A stretch of 64,000 bases of DNA from Methylocystis sp. (GTDB taxonomy: Bacteria > Pseudomonadota > Alphaproteobacteria > Rhizobiales > Beijerinckiaceae). A program made the translations under genes and the position numbers. Shown piece by piece: positions 16,472 through 25,420 of the stretch. Location of the stretch: positions 1 through 64,000 of the forward strand of contig JALHNQ010000007.1 of assembly GCA_022843405.1 (NCBI GenBank), in the 5' to 3' direction. The first letter of the stretch is position 1. Each line of letters opens with the position of its first letter. A model generated the notes under the pieces. It made no database searches. It was not told where the DNA came from and saw only the letters and a program-made list of their open reading frames with translations.

Positions 16472-17073
16472 GTCACATCGACGGTTATCTAGCCCGCTCT
16501 ATTGCAACGCTCGACGCGGCGGCTCAGGACGAGAACTTCAAGCGGGCGCTGGTCGATATCTCCGACTGCATTGCTGCGAGCCTCAGGAATGGCGGCAAGG
16601 CGCTGTTTGCGGGCAATGGCGGCAGCGCGGGGGACGCGCAGCACATCGCTGGAGAATTTGTCTCGCGGCTGAACTACGATCGCGCGCCGCTCGCTGGATT
16701 GGCGCTTTCGACCGACACGTCGGTGCTGACTGCGATCGGAAACGATTATGGTTATGCCGACGTATTTTCTCGTCAGGTCCAGGGGCTTGGGCGAAAAGGC
16801 GACGTCTTTGTCGCCATTACGACCTCTGGCAACTCGAAGAACATTCTCGAGGCGGTCGAGGTTGCGCGCAGCATCGGCGTCACCACGGTTGGCCTCACCG
16901 GAAAGAGTGGCGGAAAGCTCGCCGGGGCCGTGGATCTCTGCCTGCATGCGCCCAGCGACTGGACGCCGCTGATTCAGCAGATCCATATTGTCGCGGCCCA
17001 TCTCATCTGCGGTTTGGTGGAAGACGCGATGTTTCCCGAGGCTGCCGCAAAATATCACGGCGTGGGTGGGTGA
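16453..17073 (+). CDS. gmhA: phosphoheptose isomerase
   Basis: 206 residues of SIS fold with FAGNGGSAGDAQHIAGEFVSR and TTSGNSKNIL, the substrate-binding motifs of GmhA, which converts sedoheptulose 7-phosphate to D-glycero-D-manno-heptose 7-phosphate. The GTG start at 16453 lies inside the end of hddA. The TGA stop overlaps the next start as GTGA. The coupled order hddA-gmhA-nucleotidyltransferase supports the heptose role over a generic sugar isomerase. Confidence 0.88.
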   Translation: MEGDNLSHIDGYLARSIATLDAAAQDENFKRALVDISDCIAASLRNGGKALFAGNGGSAGDAQHIAGEFVSRLNYDRAPLAGLALSTDTSVLTAIGNDYGYADVFSRQVQGLGRKGDVFVAITTSGNSKNILEAVEVARSIGVTTVGLTGKSGGKLAGAVDLCLHAPSDWTPLIQQIHIVAAHLICGLVEDAMFPEAAAKYHGVGG

Positions 17074-18347
17074 TCCGCCAGGCGGTCATACTCTGCGGCG
17101 GGCAGGGGACGCGGCTCGGCGCGCTGACGGCAAATACGCCGAAGCCGCTGCTGCCCGTCGCCGGGGCGCCTTTCCTCGACGTGCTGGTGGAAGAACTCGG
17201 CCGCCACGGCTTCGACCGCGTGCTCCTGCTCGCTGGCCATCTCTCGCAGGAGATCGAAGCCTTTGTGAGGACCTCCGCGGCCGCGAAGCGGCGAGGCGTC
17301 CAGATCGATCTCTCGGTCGAGCCGATGCGCGCCGGCACGGGTGGGGCCGTGCGCTTTGCCGCGGACAGGCTCGATGACGTCTTTCTGCTTATGAACGGCG
17401 ACTCATGGTTCGACATGAACCTGCGCCGCCTCACGGCATTTGCGCAGGCCCGCGGCGAAAACGCGATGACTTTGGCGCTCCGCGCGATGCCCGACGTCTC
17501 ACGCTACGGCGCGGTGGCTCTTGCCGGCGACAAGATAACCGGCTTTCGGGAAAAGGCGCAGGGTCTCGGCGCGGGCCTGGTCAACGGCGGCGTTTACGTG
17601 TGCCGCAAGGCGGCTTTGCTTGGCGCAATGCAGGCTTTGGCGCCGAGCCAGACGGCAGCGCTATCGCTCGAAACGGATGTCATGCCGGCGTTGTCCGCGC
17701 GCGGCGCGCTCGGCGGCCTGATCTGCGACGGTTATTTTCTCGACATCGGCGTGCCAGAGTCATATGCGGCCGCGCAAACCGAGATTCCGCGCCATCAGCG
17801 CCGGCCCGCCGCTTTTTTCGATCGCGACGGCGTCTTGAATGTGGATCTGCATCATGTCGGATCGGTCGATCGTTTTCGCTGGGTGGATGGCGCGATCGAC
17901 GCGGTGCGCGCCTGCAATGATCGTGGTTTCCTCGTGTTCGTCGTCACCAATCAGGCGGGCGTGGCGAAGGGCCTCTACGAAGAAGGCGATGTCGGCCTGC
18001 TGCATGAATTCATGCAGGAACAGCTGGCGCAGGCCGGCGGTCATGTCGACGATTTTAGATACTGCCCCTACCATATTGAGGCGGTGCGGCCGGAATACCG
18101 GTCGGATTCGTCCTGGCGGAAGCCGGCGCCCGGCATGCTGCTCGATCTCCTGGCGCACTGGCCTGTCGATATTGAAGGGAGCTTTCTGATCGGCGACAAG
18201 GACAGCGATCTTGCCGCCGCGCGCGCCGCCGGCGTTTCGGGCTATCTCTTCGAAGGCGGCGATCTACGCGTTCGGCTCGACGCTGTGGCGCAATTTGCGC
18301 GTTCGGCGCGTGGCGAGGCGGTTTCCCCCGTCAGTGAAAAAGGATAG
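17070..18347 (+). CDS. fused heptose-1-phosphate nucleotidyltransferase and heptose bisphosphate phosphatase (HddC-GmhB type)
   Basis: 425 residues from a GTG at 17070 overlapping the gmhA stop. The first half is a nucleotidyltransferase: QAVILCGGQGTRLGALT, TPKPLLPVAG, MNGDSW. The second half (from about 245) is a HAD histidinol-phosphatase-like domain: AAFFDRDGVLN, VVTNQAGVAKG, KPAPGMLL, IGDKDSDLAAA. Together they would remove the 7-phosphate and transfer GMP to heptose 1-phosphate, giving GDP-D-glycero-alpha-D-manno-heptose. The two are usually separate genes. The open frame reaches back to 16398 but that part overlaps gmhA and is not coding. Confidence 0.87.
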   Translation: MIRQAVILCGGQGTRLGALTANTPKPLLPVAGAPFLDVLVEELGRHGFDRVLLLAGHLSQEIEAFVRTSAAAKRRGVQIDLSVEPMRAGTGGAVRFAADRLDDVFLLMNGDSWFDMNLRRLTAFAQARGENAMTLALRAMPDVSRYGAVALAGDKITGFREKAQGLGAGLVNGGVYVCRKAALLGAMQALAPSQTAALSLETDVMPALSARGALGGLICDGYFLDIGVPESYAAAQTEIPRHQRRPAAFFDRDGVLNVDLHHVGSVDRFRWVDGAIDAVRACNDRGFLVFVVTNQAGVAKGLYEEGDVGLLHEFMQEQLAQAGGHVDDFRYCPYHIEAVRPEYRSDSSWRKPAPGMLLDLLAHWPVDIEGSFLIGDKDSDLAAARAAGVSGYLFEGGDLRVRLDAVAQFARSARGEAVSPVSEKG

Positions 18348-18433
18348 AACTTCGCAGAGATTGGCGATTAGCGCGCTGGCGGCGACACGCCTCGACTATG
18401 GAGCGGCCTCCTCGAAGATTGAGAGCAGCAATT

Positions 18434-19180
18434 ATGTCTGACTACCTTCCTGTCCTCGGCGGCAAGAAAAACGAATTGAGGGGCGGCCGACATGTTTACG
18501 ACGGCTATCAACGTGGTTGGGGCCTCGAGTTCGGCGACCTCAAAGCGCGCGTCAGCGAGGACCCCGACTATCGCTTCGCTGCGGAGATCGCCAAGGCGCG
18601 CTCGGTGCTGCTGCTCGAGCGAATGATGAATCTTTTTCTGCTGTGCAAATTCTTCCTGCCGCGATTGCCCCTCGGGCATATCGTCGAATATGGCTCCTTC
18701 CGGGGCGGCTCGGCGATGTTCATGGCGGCGTTGGCGCAGCGCTTCCTGCCGGGCGCGCAGGTCTATGCGCTCGACACATTCGCCGGCATGCCGGAGACGG
18801 ATCGCGCGATCGATGCGCACTCCGCCGGCGATTTCGTCAACACGAACATGGAAGAGATTCGTCTGGCGGCGGACAAGCTCGGCTTGAACAATCTCCACCT
18901 CGTCAAAGGCCTGTTTCAGGACACGGCCCCGACGCTTCTTCCGCAGATCGGACCCGTCGCCCTCGCGCACATCGACTGCGACATCTACAGCGCCGTAAAA
19001 TATGCCTACGACGTCTCGAAACCGCATATGGTCCCGATGGGCTACTATGTCTTCGACGACGCCACAACGTCGAGCTGCATCGGCGCGACTGAGGCGGTCG
19101 AGGCTTTCGTGATTCAGCGCGACGGGCTGCTATCGGAACAAATCTATCCGCATTTCGTTTTCCGCCATCCAGCGGCTTAA
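18434..19180 (+). CDS. TylF/MycF-type O-methyltransferase
   Basis: About 248 residues from the ATG at 18434. The SAM-binding part reads HIVEYGSFRGGSAMFMA, then VYALDTFAGMPETD, and a metal site region AHIDCDIYSA and FDDATTSSCIGATEAV, as in the TylF/MycF sugar O-methyltransferase family (PF05711). Position after the heptose genes suggests a sugar methylation step on a surface glycan; the substrate is unproven. Confidence 0.8.
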   Translation: MSDYLPVLGGKKNELRGGRHVYDGYQRGWGLEFGDLKARVSEDPDYRFAAEIAKARSVLLLERMMNLFLLCKFFLPRLPLGHIVEYGSFRGGSAMFMAALAQRFLPGAQVYALDTFAGMPETDRAIDAHSAGDFVNTNMEEIRLAADKLGLNNLHLVKGLFQDTAPTLLPQIGPVALAHIDCDIYSAVKYAYDVSKPHMVPMGYYVFDDATTSSCIGATEAVEAFVIQRDGLLSEQIYPHFVFRHPAA

Positions 19181-19195
19181 ACCAAATTTTAAAGC

Positions 19196-20254
19196 ATGGG
19201 CGTGGAACACGAGATGGATCCAGACTATCAAAAGAAAGTCGAGCAGCAACTTCGGCAATTCGCCGAAGGCTTCGATCTACATCAATTGCCCGCTGCTTTT
19301 CACCATTGGTCGCACCATTTCTTGCGTCCGGGCCTAACCGAAGTTTACGGGCAGATCGATCTGAACGACTTCTATGCGATTCCGTTCATAGAGGGCGCCA
19401 AGGGCAAGAACCGCCCGCGATTCCTCAGTATCGGATGTGGAGACGGCGCGAATGAAGTCGCGCTTGCGAAACGGCTCGTCGAGCGAGGGCTGACGGATTT
19501 TGAGTTCGTCTGTGCGGATCTGTCATCCTCTTTGCTCGAGCGTTTCGAAAAGATACTGGAGCCGTCGTTGCGTCCGCTGTTTACGCTGGCGGACGTCGAC
19601 CTCAATCGGATCGACACCGGCATTTCCGGCCAGTTTGATGGCGTGATGGCGAGCCACTCGCTCCACCATCTCGTCGAACTTGAGCACATTTTCGATTGGG
19701 TCAAGGAGGTGTTGCGTCCTGGCTGCGTTTTCGCAATCAACGACATGATCGGGCGAAATGGCCACATGCGCTGGCCGGAGACGGCCGCTTTCGTGCAGAT
19801 GCTTTGGCCGATATTGAACGATCGCCAGCGCTATCACGCACGGTTGAAAAAGCTTTATGCCGAGTTTGAGGACATCGATTGTTCGAGTTCGGGCTTTGAG
19901 GGCGTTCGCGCCCAAGACATACTCGCCCTGCTTGTCGAGCGGTTCTATCCCCGGCGGTTCCTTGCGGGCGGCGGCCTTATCGATCCGTTTATTGAAAGAG
20001 GATTTGGTTTTGGGTTTGACCTCGCCGAGGAAAGAGACCGCCATATGCTAGAATTCATCGCAAAGCTGAATGATGCATTGCTCGACAACGGCCAGATCAC
20101 GCCAACTCTCATGCTTGCTCATTTTTATAAAGAGCCGGGTGAGGAAAAATTCTATCGAGGACGGTCCGCGCGGGCGAGCATTCGCAATCCGAATGCCGAT
20201 CCGGCCTGGACTTCCAATTACCCGCCTGTGAAAGTCATTCGGGTCAATTCGTGA
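19196..20254 (+). CDS. class I SAM-dependent methyltransferase
   Basis: 352 residues. SAM motif I is RFLSIGCGDGANEVALA near residue 80, followed by FVCADLSSS and the acceptor-side loop GVMASHSLHHLVELE. The C-terminal part past about residue 210 has no family I recognise. It follows the TylF-type gene by 15 bp and is probably in the same operon. A nearby ATG at 19214 is an alternative start. Confidence 0.75.
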   Translation: MGVEHEMDPDYQKKVEQQLRQFAEGFDLHQLPAAFHHWSHHFLRPGLTEVYGQIDLNDFYAIPFIEGAKGKNRPRFLSIGCGDGANEVALAKRLVERGLTDFEFVCADLSSSLLERFEKILEPSLRPLFTLADVDLNRIDTGISGQFDGVMASHSLHHLVELEHIFDWVKEVLRPGCVFAINDMIGRNGHMRWPETAAFVQMLWPILNDRQRYHARLKKLYAEFEDIDCSSSGFEGVRAQDILALLVERFYPRRFLAGGGLIDPFIERGFGFGFDLAEERDRHMLEFIAKLNDALLDNGQITPTLMLAHFYKEPGEEKFYRGRSARASIRNPNADPAWTSNYPPVKVIRVNS

Positions 20255-20326
20255 CACGCTTCAGGACACAGCAAGCCGCCATAGAACAGAGCGGATCGTG
20301 CGCCGTCACTGCAGTCCCTCGGTAGG

Positions 20327-20354
20327 GTCGCCCAAGTATCGTCGCCCAAGTATC
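20327..20354 (+). repeat. 14-bp direct tandem repeat
   Basis: gtcgcccaagtatc occurs twice back to back in the 135-bp space between two convergent genes. It looks like a simple slippage duplication; no hairpin or terminator is evident with it. Confidence 0.7.
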
Positions 20355-20389
20355 ATGGGTGTTGACGCTGTGAAAGTTTCGACCGCGAA

Positions 20390-21070
20390 TTAGGCCGCCT
20401 TCTCTCCCTCAGAGCGACCGTATCCGAAGATTTCAAAATCCTTGCAATAGCGGTTGCTAATCTTCTCCATAGAAGATGCTGACAAGTGGACCGCATCTTC
20501 GGAAGTCTTGTTGTTATGAATTGAAAGAGGAGCCAGATTGAGGCCAAGGCGGCAATTAAGTTTTTTTACGTCATCGCTTATTGCCTCGACCTTACCGATA
20601 TAGTTAGCTAAATGCATACCGCTATCGTCATACAGCCAGCGCCACTGAGGCTGAAATATTTTATCAATCCCTGGGGTTTCCCAATATGCACTATTTATCA
20701 TATCATTGACGTTGTCGAATTGGCCAAATACATTCGCATGCTCAACAAGTTCGCTGCCGGGCAGCCATTTTTTTAGAAATTTAAAGGTCGAAATCGTCCT
20801 ATCAAATGGGTTTCTAACGAAAGAGAACCTAAAGTATTGATTGAAAACGCTCATTCCAAGCGCTGTTCTGATTTCGAGCGCCGTTGCGTGTTTTGTTATC
20901 TTAAATCGTTTCAAGTAGAATGCTTGGATAGCCTCGCCCATCGCCGACCCGCCGATTTCAACATCGGCGATAGTTGAACACTGCTGGCAATAATATTGCG
21001 ATAAAGATGTGCCCGCTGCCTTAGGGATGTGGATAAATATAAAGCGGTGGGTATTGTTGATGATTGCCAC
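20390..21070 (-). CDS. sulfotransferase family 2 protein
   Basis: 226 residues. FIFIHIPKAAGTSLSQYY at the N-terminus is the PAPS 5'-phosphosulfate loop; FRFSFVRNPFDRTISTFKF is the 3'-phosphate-binding motif with the conserved R-Ser spacing. The GTG at 21070 is chosen because aggagg lies eight bases upstream, in preference to the ATG at 21103. Family members transfer sulfate to carbohydrates or lipids. The gene is clearly AT-richer than its surroundings, a sign of recent acquisition, and fits a glycan-modifying role. Confidence 0.8.
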   Translation of the reverse strand: MAIINNTHRFIFIHIPKAAGTSLSQYYCQQCSTIADVEIGGSAMGEAIQAFYLKRFKITKHATALEIRTALGMSVFNQYFRFSFVRNPFDRTISTFKFLKKWLPGSELVEHANVFGQFDNVNDMINSAYWETPGIDKIFQPQWRWLYDDSGMHLANYIGKVEAISDDVKKLNCRLGLNLAPLSIHNNKTSEDAVHLSASSMEKISNRYCKDFEIFGYGRSEGEKAA

Positions 21071-21138
21071 AGGCGCTCTCCTCCTATTTCCTCTAGATAC
21101 CACGGACCCGTGTCGTTGTGCGCGCTAGCAAATTTTGG

Positions 21139-22017
21139 CTAATCCATCATGCACCCGTATGCTAGGTTATTGCGCCCGCCGCCAACAACCCAACCCCATC
21201 CGCGGTCTTTAGCAACAAGTCCCCACCGCCCGTAGTTAACCACCTGCCCATCCGGCTCCCCATTGGCCCCAGTACTTCCAGATGATCCAAGTGTCCATCC
21301 ATGCGAAGTATCCCACCAAGCTTCGGACCGTTTGAGCGCTGGCCGTTCTTCTGCGTCCTTTCCATGCAAGCATGGGCTATGCGAAAGTCGCTCCAACGAC
21401 ACGGTATGCTGCCAAAAGAATCGCCTTCCGACCGTTGCTCCGTTGGGCCTAATGATCTCTCCCCAGACCCGAAGACTATAGGGAGCGGACACTGCGTCGA
21501 ACAGTGCGTACGGTTGTCCATCGGTGCCGCAGCTCCCGCCACTTGTAATGTCGAACCAACCTTCATCATTCACCTTTATCTCTGCCTTAGTGGTTCGAAT
21601 TACGAAGCGGACACTCACACCGTTAGCGAGAGCTTCATTTCGATAGGCGTTCAGCCAGACAAAATTTGCCCCCCCAGCGCAATTACGCTTAACGGCCCAC
21701 TCTTCGATCCTCTCAGGTTTGTTCGGGCTCCGAGGGTCCTCCCAAATGACGTCCACAGTATCTGAGCCTGTTGGCTCAGTTCGCCATTTTGACATAGGAC
21801 GTCCATCTCTGAGACTGAAAATAACCCCGCTCTCGGCCTTTCTAAGGGGGTAGTATTCATCTAGCGTTTGCCCAGTAGGTTGCAAAAACTCAAAAGGACT
21901 TATTCCACGACTTTGCGCGGCCGATGGGCAAATCACAACAATGCAAGCCGCCACAAGGCTGCCTACAGTAGAACGGCAGATATCCAAAATCGCTTTGTCA
22001 TTTATCGTTGCCGGCAC
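21139..22017 (-). CDS. secreted hypothetical protein
   Basis: About 292 residues from a GTG at 22017; the frame is open to 22155 but that would overlap the upstream methyltransferase gene. A hydrophobic segment (STVGSLVAACIVVICPSAAQS) looks like a signal peptide with cleavage after SAAQS. The mature part is rich in Trp and Gly (SEAWWDTSHGW, DRGWGWVVGGG) and ends in CMMD. No family is recognised. Base composition is lower in GC than the cluster average, like the neighbouring sulfotransferase. Confidence 0.55.
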   Translation of the reverse strand: MPATINDKAILDICRSTVGSLVAACIVVICPSAAQSRGISPFEFLQPTGQTLDEYYPLRKAESGVIFSLRDGRPMSKWRTEPTGSDTVDVIWEDPRSPNKPERIEEWAVKRNCAGGANFVWLNAYRNEALANGVSVRFVIRTTKAEIKVNDEGWFDITSGGSCGTDGQPYALFDAVSAPYSLRVWGEIIRPNGATVGRRFFWQHTVSLERLSHSPCLHGKDAEERPALKRSEAWWDTSHGWTLGSSGSTGANGEPDGQVVNYGRWGLVAKDRGWGWVVGGGRNNLAYGCMMD

Positions 22018-22118
22018 TTCAGAGTCACCCGTTTCTTGCGGTACCTTTGGATCGTCGCAATGATCATGCCCGTGAATTGGGGCGAGCGGCACAGACTCAT
22101 TGCAAGCCCAAAGATAGT

Positions 22119-22964
22119 CTACTTTCGCCGCGCCAGAAAAAGGAGAATTCCGCAAATTTCTGCGCCCAGAATCCCGTGCCGGCGCGATGTTATGAATCTG
22201 ATCTTCGGGTCGGGAAATCCCACTTTGCGGGCCTGGTCGAGAATGTCCCAGGCCGGAATGTTGAAGACAAGGCTTCCGCCCGAAGGGTCAATCGGATTGC
22301 CGTGATATTCGGGCTCCGTCAGATGAATGATTTGACCGTCCCTTAGTTCGGCTTTCCTAACCGTTCTCGCCGACGCATAGGCCATCGGGAAAGTTCCAAA
22401 AAACAAGCCGCCGGGCGCAAGAATTCGATGCGCCTCAAGTAACGCGGCTTCGACGATCGGCACATGTTCGAGCACTTCATTTGTAATATAGGCGTCAAAA
22501 CTTCCGTCGGCGAAAGTGGTCGCCATCACGTCTTCATGACGAATCTCCGGATGCTTGGCCCGGTCTTCCGGCGTCGGCAAATATTCGCTGCCCTGATAGG
22601 CGACGAATTTGCGCATGACAGCCGCGAAAGGCGATACCCATTCCGATGCGTAAACTCCCAATTGCGGACCTTTGGCGAGCAATTCCTCGATGAGCGCCAA
22701 GCACACGGCGCGCAGCCGTGAATTCATGCCTTCGGCGATCAATCCCTCGCGATAATTGGCGCCGCCGAAATCGATTTTATCCGGAGCAATATATCCCGAA
22801 AGGGGATCGATCAGACCGCCGCGCCGGATGTCGGCGACAATATTTGCAATGTGCTGATTGTCGATCGCCCAGGCATTGTCTCGCAGCCAGGTCATCCACT
22901 CGCCAAAAGAGCGAAATTCTAGCGAAACTTCCATTCGCTTCGCCGAAGCTGCAGAACTCATCAA
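22119..22964 (-). CDS. class I SAM-dependent methyltransferase (Methyltransf_11 type)
   Basis: 281 residues. The core reads EIRHEDVMATTFADGSFD, YITNEVLEHVPIVEAALLEA and ILAPGGLFFGTFPM, the post-I to motif III part of Methyltransf_11 proteins. The glycine-rich motif I is less obvious than usual, as the region before residue 120 is atypical. Probably the promoter-proximal gene of a short minus-strand run with the secreted protein and sulfotransferase. Confidence 0.7.
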   Translation of the reverse strand: MMSSAASAKRMEVSLEFRSFGEWMTWLRDNAWAIDNQHIANIVADIRRGGLIDPLSGYIAPDKIDFGGANYREGLIAEGMNSRLRAVCLALIEELLAKGPQLGVYASEWVSPFAAVMRKFVAYQGSEYLPTPEDRAKHPEIRHEDVMATTFADGSFDAYITNEVLEHVPIVEAALLEAHRILAPGGLFFGTFPMAYASARTVRKAELRDGQIIHLTEPEYHGNPIDPSGGSLVFNIPAWDILDQARKVGFPDPKIRFITSRRHGILGAEICGILLFLARRK

Positions 22965-23892
22965 TATTTCTCCCCCACATCTTCTTTCAGCTCGGCTAGC
23001 GGAAGGTTGTCATAAGGCGCGCCAACGTCGATCGGCATTCTCTAGTATCCTGTTCAATGTGTCCTGACCTGGCGATGATTGCCGACGTCAAGTCTTGTTC
23101 CTATAGCAAGCGACCAACGACAAAGGACGCCAGCGATGACGTAGTTAGGCGTCGCGGCAGGTTTCCTTGTCTGCGATACAAATGATGGCCGCAAACCCCT
23201 GCTGCTGCTTTCCCCTGCCCATAGGCGATTGACGACGCTCTCGTAAGCGTTGCCGACTGCCTCCAGACGTCAGGTGCGCAATTCGTTCAAAATATTTGCG
23301 CCAAATGGTTCCCCAGCGTCGTTAACATCCGTCACTTCGAGTCTCGCTTGGCCTCCCAGGCAACAGGCGCTATGGGAAGCCAGCGCGCAAACTTGGAACA
23401 TAGCAGGAAACTCGCGCTCCGTCCGCCAAAGTCTCGCCGAAGGCGAAGAAAAGTTGGCGGCGCGGGCGGGATGCGCTTAACGGACGGTTTTACGTAAGTT
23501 GGTGGAATTTGTCGGACTTCGTGGCCGAAATCTCGGGCGCAAGTTTCCTTCGCGACGATGCAAGGCGGTTGCTCTCGCAGAAACTGTTCGAGCTTCGAAC
23601 GCAAAACCATTCAGTTGAATAGAAACGCGCCGCCGCGATTCGGTCCGCGGAGCTGAAAGCTCCGCTTCGCCATATCTATCGCAAAAAACTTGAATTTTCA
23701 TCATCTACCAAATGCCTCTCCGCCTTCACGGCGCTTCCCGAGCGCCGCTCAGCAATCATATGACGCCGCCCGAAGGGGCAGTCACCCCATCAGTTCAGTT
23801 TCTTCCTAATTTTCCCATGCTGGGGCCGTCGACCGACGCATAACGATCCTCGTTGTAATGTCCGTCGACATACATCAGACTGGACCAGTTCA
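22965..23892. other. gene-free region with IS110 remnant
   Basis: 930 bp without an intact gene. A minus-strand IS110-type transposase fragment lies at 23473-23640. The rest contains only short frames without family likeness. Together with the remnant this looks like an old insertion and deletion site. Confidence 0.6.
23473..23640 (-). pseudogene. IS110-family transposase, N-terminal fragment
   Basis: The minus-strand frame reads LEQFLREQPPCIVAKETCAR, then GHEVRQIPPTYVKPSVKR, matching the DEDD-domain segment of IS110 transposases (PPC-x-V-x-ME-A-C...GHEVR-x-x-PP-x-YVKPYVKR). It is cut off right after VKR, where intact elements continue with a TDAADAEAI-type motif. A few residues (HHWA type) between the two motifs are missing, and the upstream part is out of frame. 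Confidence 0.75.
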
Positions 23893-23900
23893 GTGAGGGT

Positions 23901-23924
23901 AAAACGAGTCGAGGCTCGTTTTTT
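23901..23924 (+). terminator. Rho-independent terminator-like hairpin
   Basis: aaaacgag pairs with ctcgtttt around a short loop and ends in a run of six T on the plus strand. It lies 25 bp before the ribosome site of the secreted-protein gene that starts at 23950, with no plus-strand gene in the 900 bp upstream. It could end transcription entering from the left or act as a leader attenuator. Confidence 0.5.
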
Positions 23925-23949
23925 CAAGAATGAGGTCGCCGTAAGGAGG

Positions 23950-24948
23950 ATGATTAATCGAGCAATTTACATTCTGATTCTCGCCGTCGTTATCAGGATG
24001 AGCGGCTCCGCAGCGCTTGCGCAGGGTTGCGTGGAGACCGCCGAAGCCTATCGCAAGGCATGGGAAAGCTGCACGCCCGTCGCTTGCGTCAGTCCGAAGC
24101 TCTACAGCACAATCGCCGTCGGCTCTCCGGGCAACGTCACAACCCCTTATCCCAAGGGCTTCCAATGGGCGTGGAGCAATGGATTCGAAAATCTGGAAAA
24201 ATACGCGCAATGGCGCCTGAGACAGTGCCGGCATCCGGCGTCGGGCGGAACGGTGACGCGAGATATCCTGCTCTATGTCGGCTTCAGCCCTCAATCCATC
24301 GTCGCCGGACAGGCCTACACGCTGTTGGTCATGGATCTCAGCCAGGACACAAGCCTTTTCATTCCCTCGATAGAGGGATGGGCCGAGGCCTTTCAAAGCG
24401 CATTTGACCTGAGGTTGTCGCTCGAGACGCAAAAGCGGCTCACGCTCAGTTTGAGCGGGTCTCAGCTCAACCAGTCCGACCCTGCCAACCCGGTGAGTCC
24501 GACAAGCAATTTCTCCAGAATCACCGGATGTTCCGCCGCGTCCGCCGCGCTTTGCTCGGACGCTCCGTTAACGCTGTGCGCGCCCGATTACCGCATGGCG
24601 GCGAATGCGATCAAAGCATTTCTGCCCTACAATCCGTCGCCCAAAGCGACCACCAGGAATTGCGCCGACGCATTCAAGAAATATGTCGGCGACAGGGCCG
24701 CGACGCCGGCGGAAGCGCGTGCGTTGCTCGTCTATTGCCAGGATGTCAATCCTTGCAACAGCGGGCTTGGCCTAGGATTCAACCCTTCCTATCCGGGCCC
24801 GGGCGGCGCCTTGCTTCAACATTTCACCGGTCGTGAATATGTCTTTCTGAACCAAACGGTCGAGGCGCTGAAAGCCGCAAAGATCGCCCTCTCGCCTCCT
24901 AGTATCCCGCCAGACGATAGTGGTCGAAGCCCTTTTAGCGACCGCTAA
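23950..24948 (+). CDS. secreted hypothetical protein
   Basis: 332 residues from the ATG at 23950. The start gives a textbook signal peptide (MINRAIYILILAVVIRMSG, cleavage after ALA-QG). The mature protein has many Cys (about 12 from GCVETAE onward), suggesting disulfides in the periplasm or outside. The aggagg touches this ATG, an unusually short spacing; a second gaggt is 12 bases upstream. A GTG at 23893 is open in frame but would translate through the terminator-like hairpin. No family recognised. Confidence 0.6.
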   Translation: MINRAIYILILAVVIRMSGSAALAQGCVETAEAYRKAWESCTPVACVSPKLYSTIAVGSPGNVTTPYPKGFQWAWSNGFENLEKYAQWRLRQCRHPASGGTVTRDILLYVGFSPQSIVAGQAYTLLVMDLSQDTSLFIPSIEGWAEAFQSAFDLRLSLETQKRLTLSLSGSQLNQSDPANPVSPTSNFSRITGCSAASAALCSDAPLTLCAPDYRMAANAIKAFLPYNPSPKATTRNCADAFKKYVGDRAATPAEARALLVYCQDVNPCNSGLGLGFNPSYPGPGGALLQHFTGREYVFLNQTVEALKAAKIALSPPSIPPDDSGRSPFSDR

Positions 24949-25420
24949 CGCAACGAATGGGAGAACAGTCCGGCAGCCTGATCGCCTTCTGGAGTTTCTT
25001 GGCGCGACGCTCTTCGCCACGACGGCGCATGTAACGCCGGAGCGTCATCATCCGGGCGCCCGCGGCGACGGGTCCACATGGATTGCTATTGTCTCGGCGA
25101 GCACATTGTCATCCTCAAAGGGATCGCCGACGCTGCAGTAATTCCAAAAGCGCCGATTTTCAGGATTGAACGAAGCCGCCGCTCGTGGAAGCGCGAAACG
25201 AAATGCGCGACATCTGGCGCGCGCTCAGCAAAAACAAACCGCTCATCAAGGCCTGCGCGAATCGAATGGCGTTGCGAATCGCGCCTCAGCCAAATTTAAT
25301 AGGTTCTGAGCCTAGTTCTGTACGATGATCGTCGTCTCGGCGCGCTTAACATTGCTCTTGATTTGTTCGTCGATAGAATATGACGTAGCCGCCTTTAGTC
25401 AATTTGGAGACATCGCAAGG
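24949..25420. other. intergenic region, nothing recognised
   Basis: 470 bp with only short frames on either strand and no clear IS signature, RNA gene or repeat. A stretch near 25180-25310 reads protein-like in one frame (EARNEMRDIWRALSKNKPL) and may be a gene fragment. Confidence 0.4.

Noticed and set aside
16398-17069. Upstream extension of the HddC-GmhB reading frame
   Set aside because: It lies out of frame across gmhA, which is clearly coding, and the GTG at 17070 with GTGA overlap explains the start.
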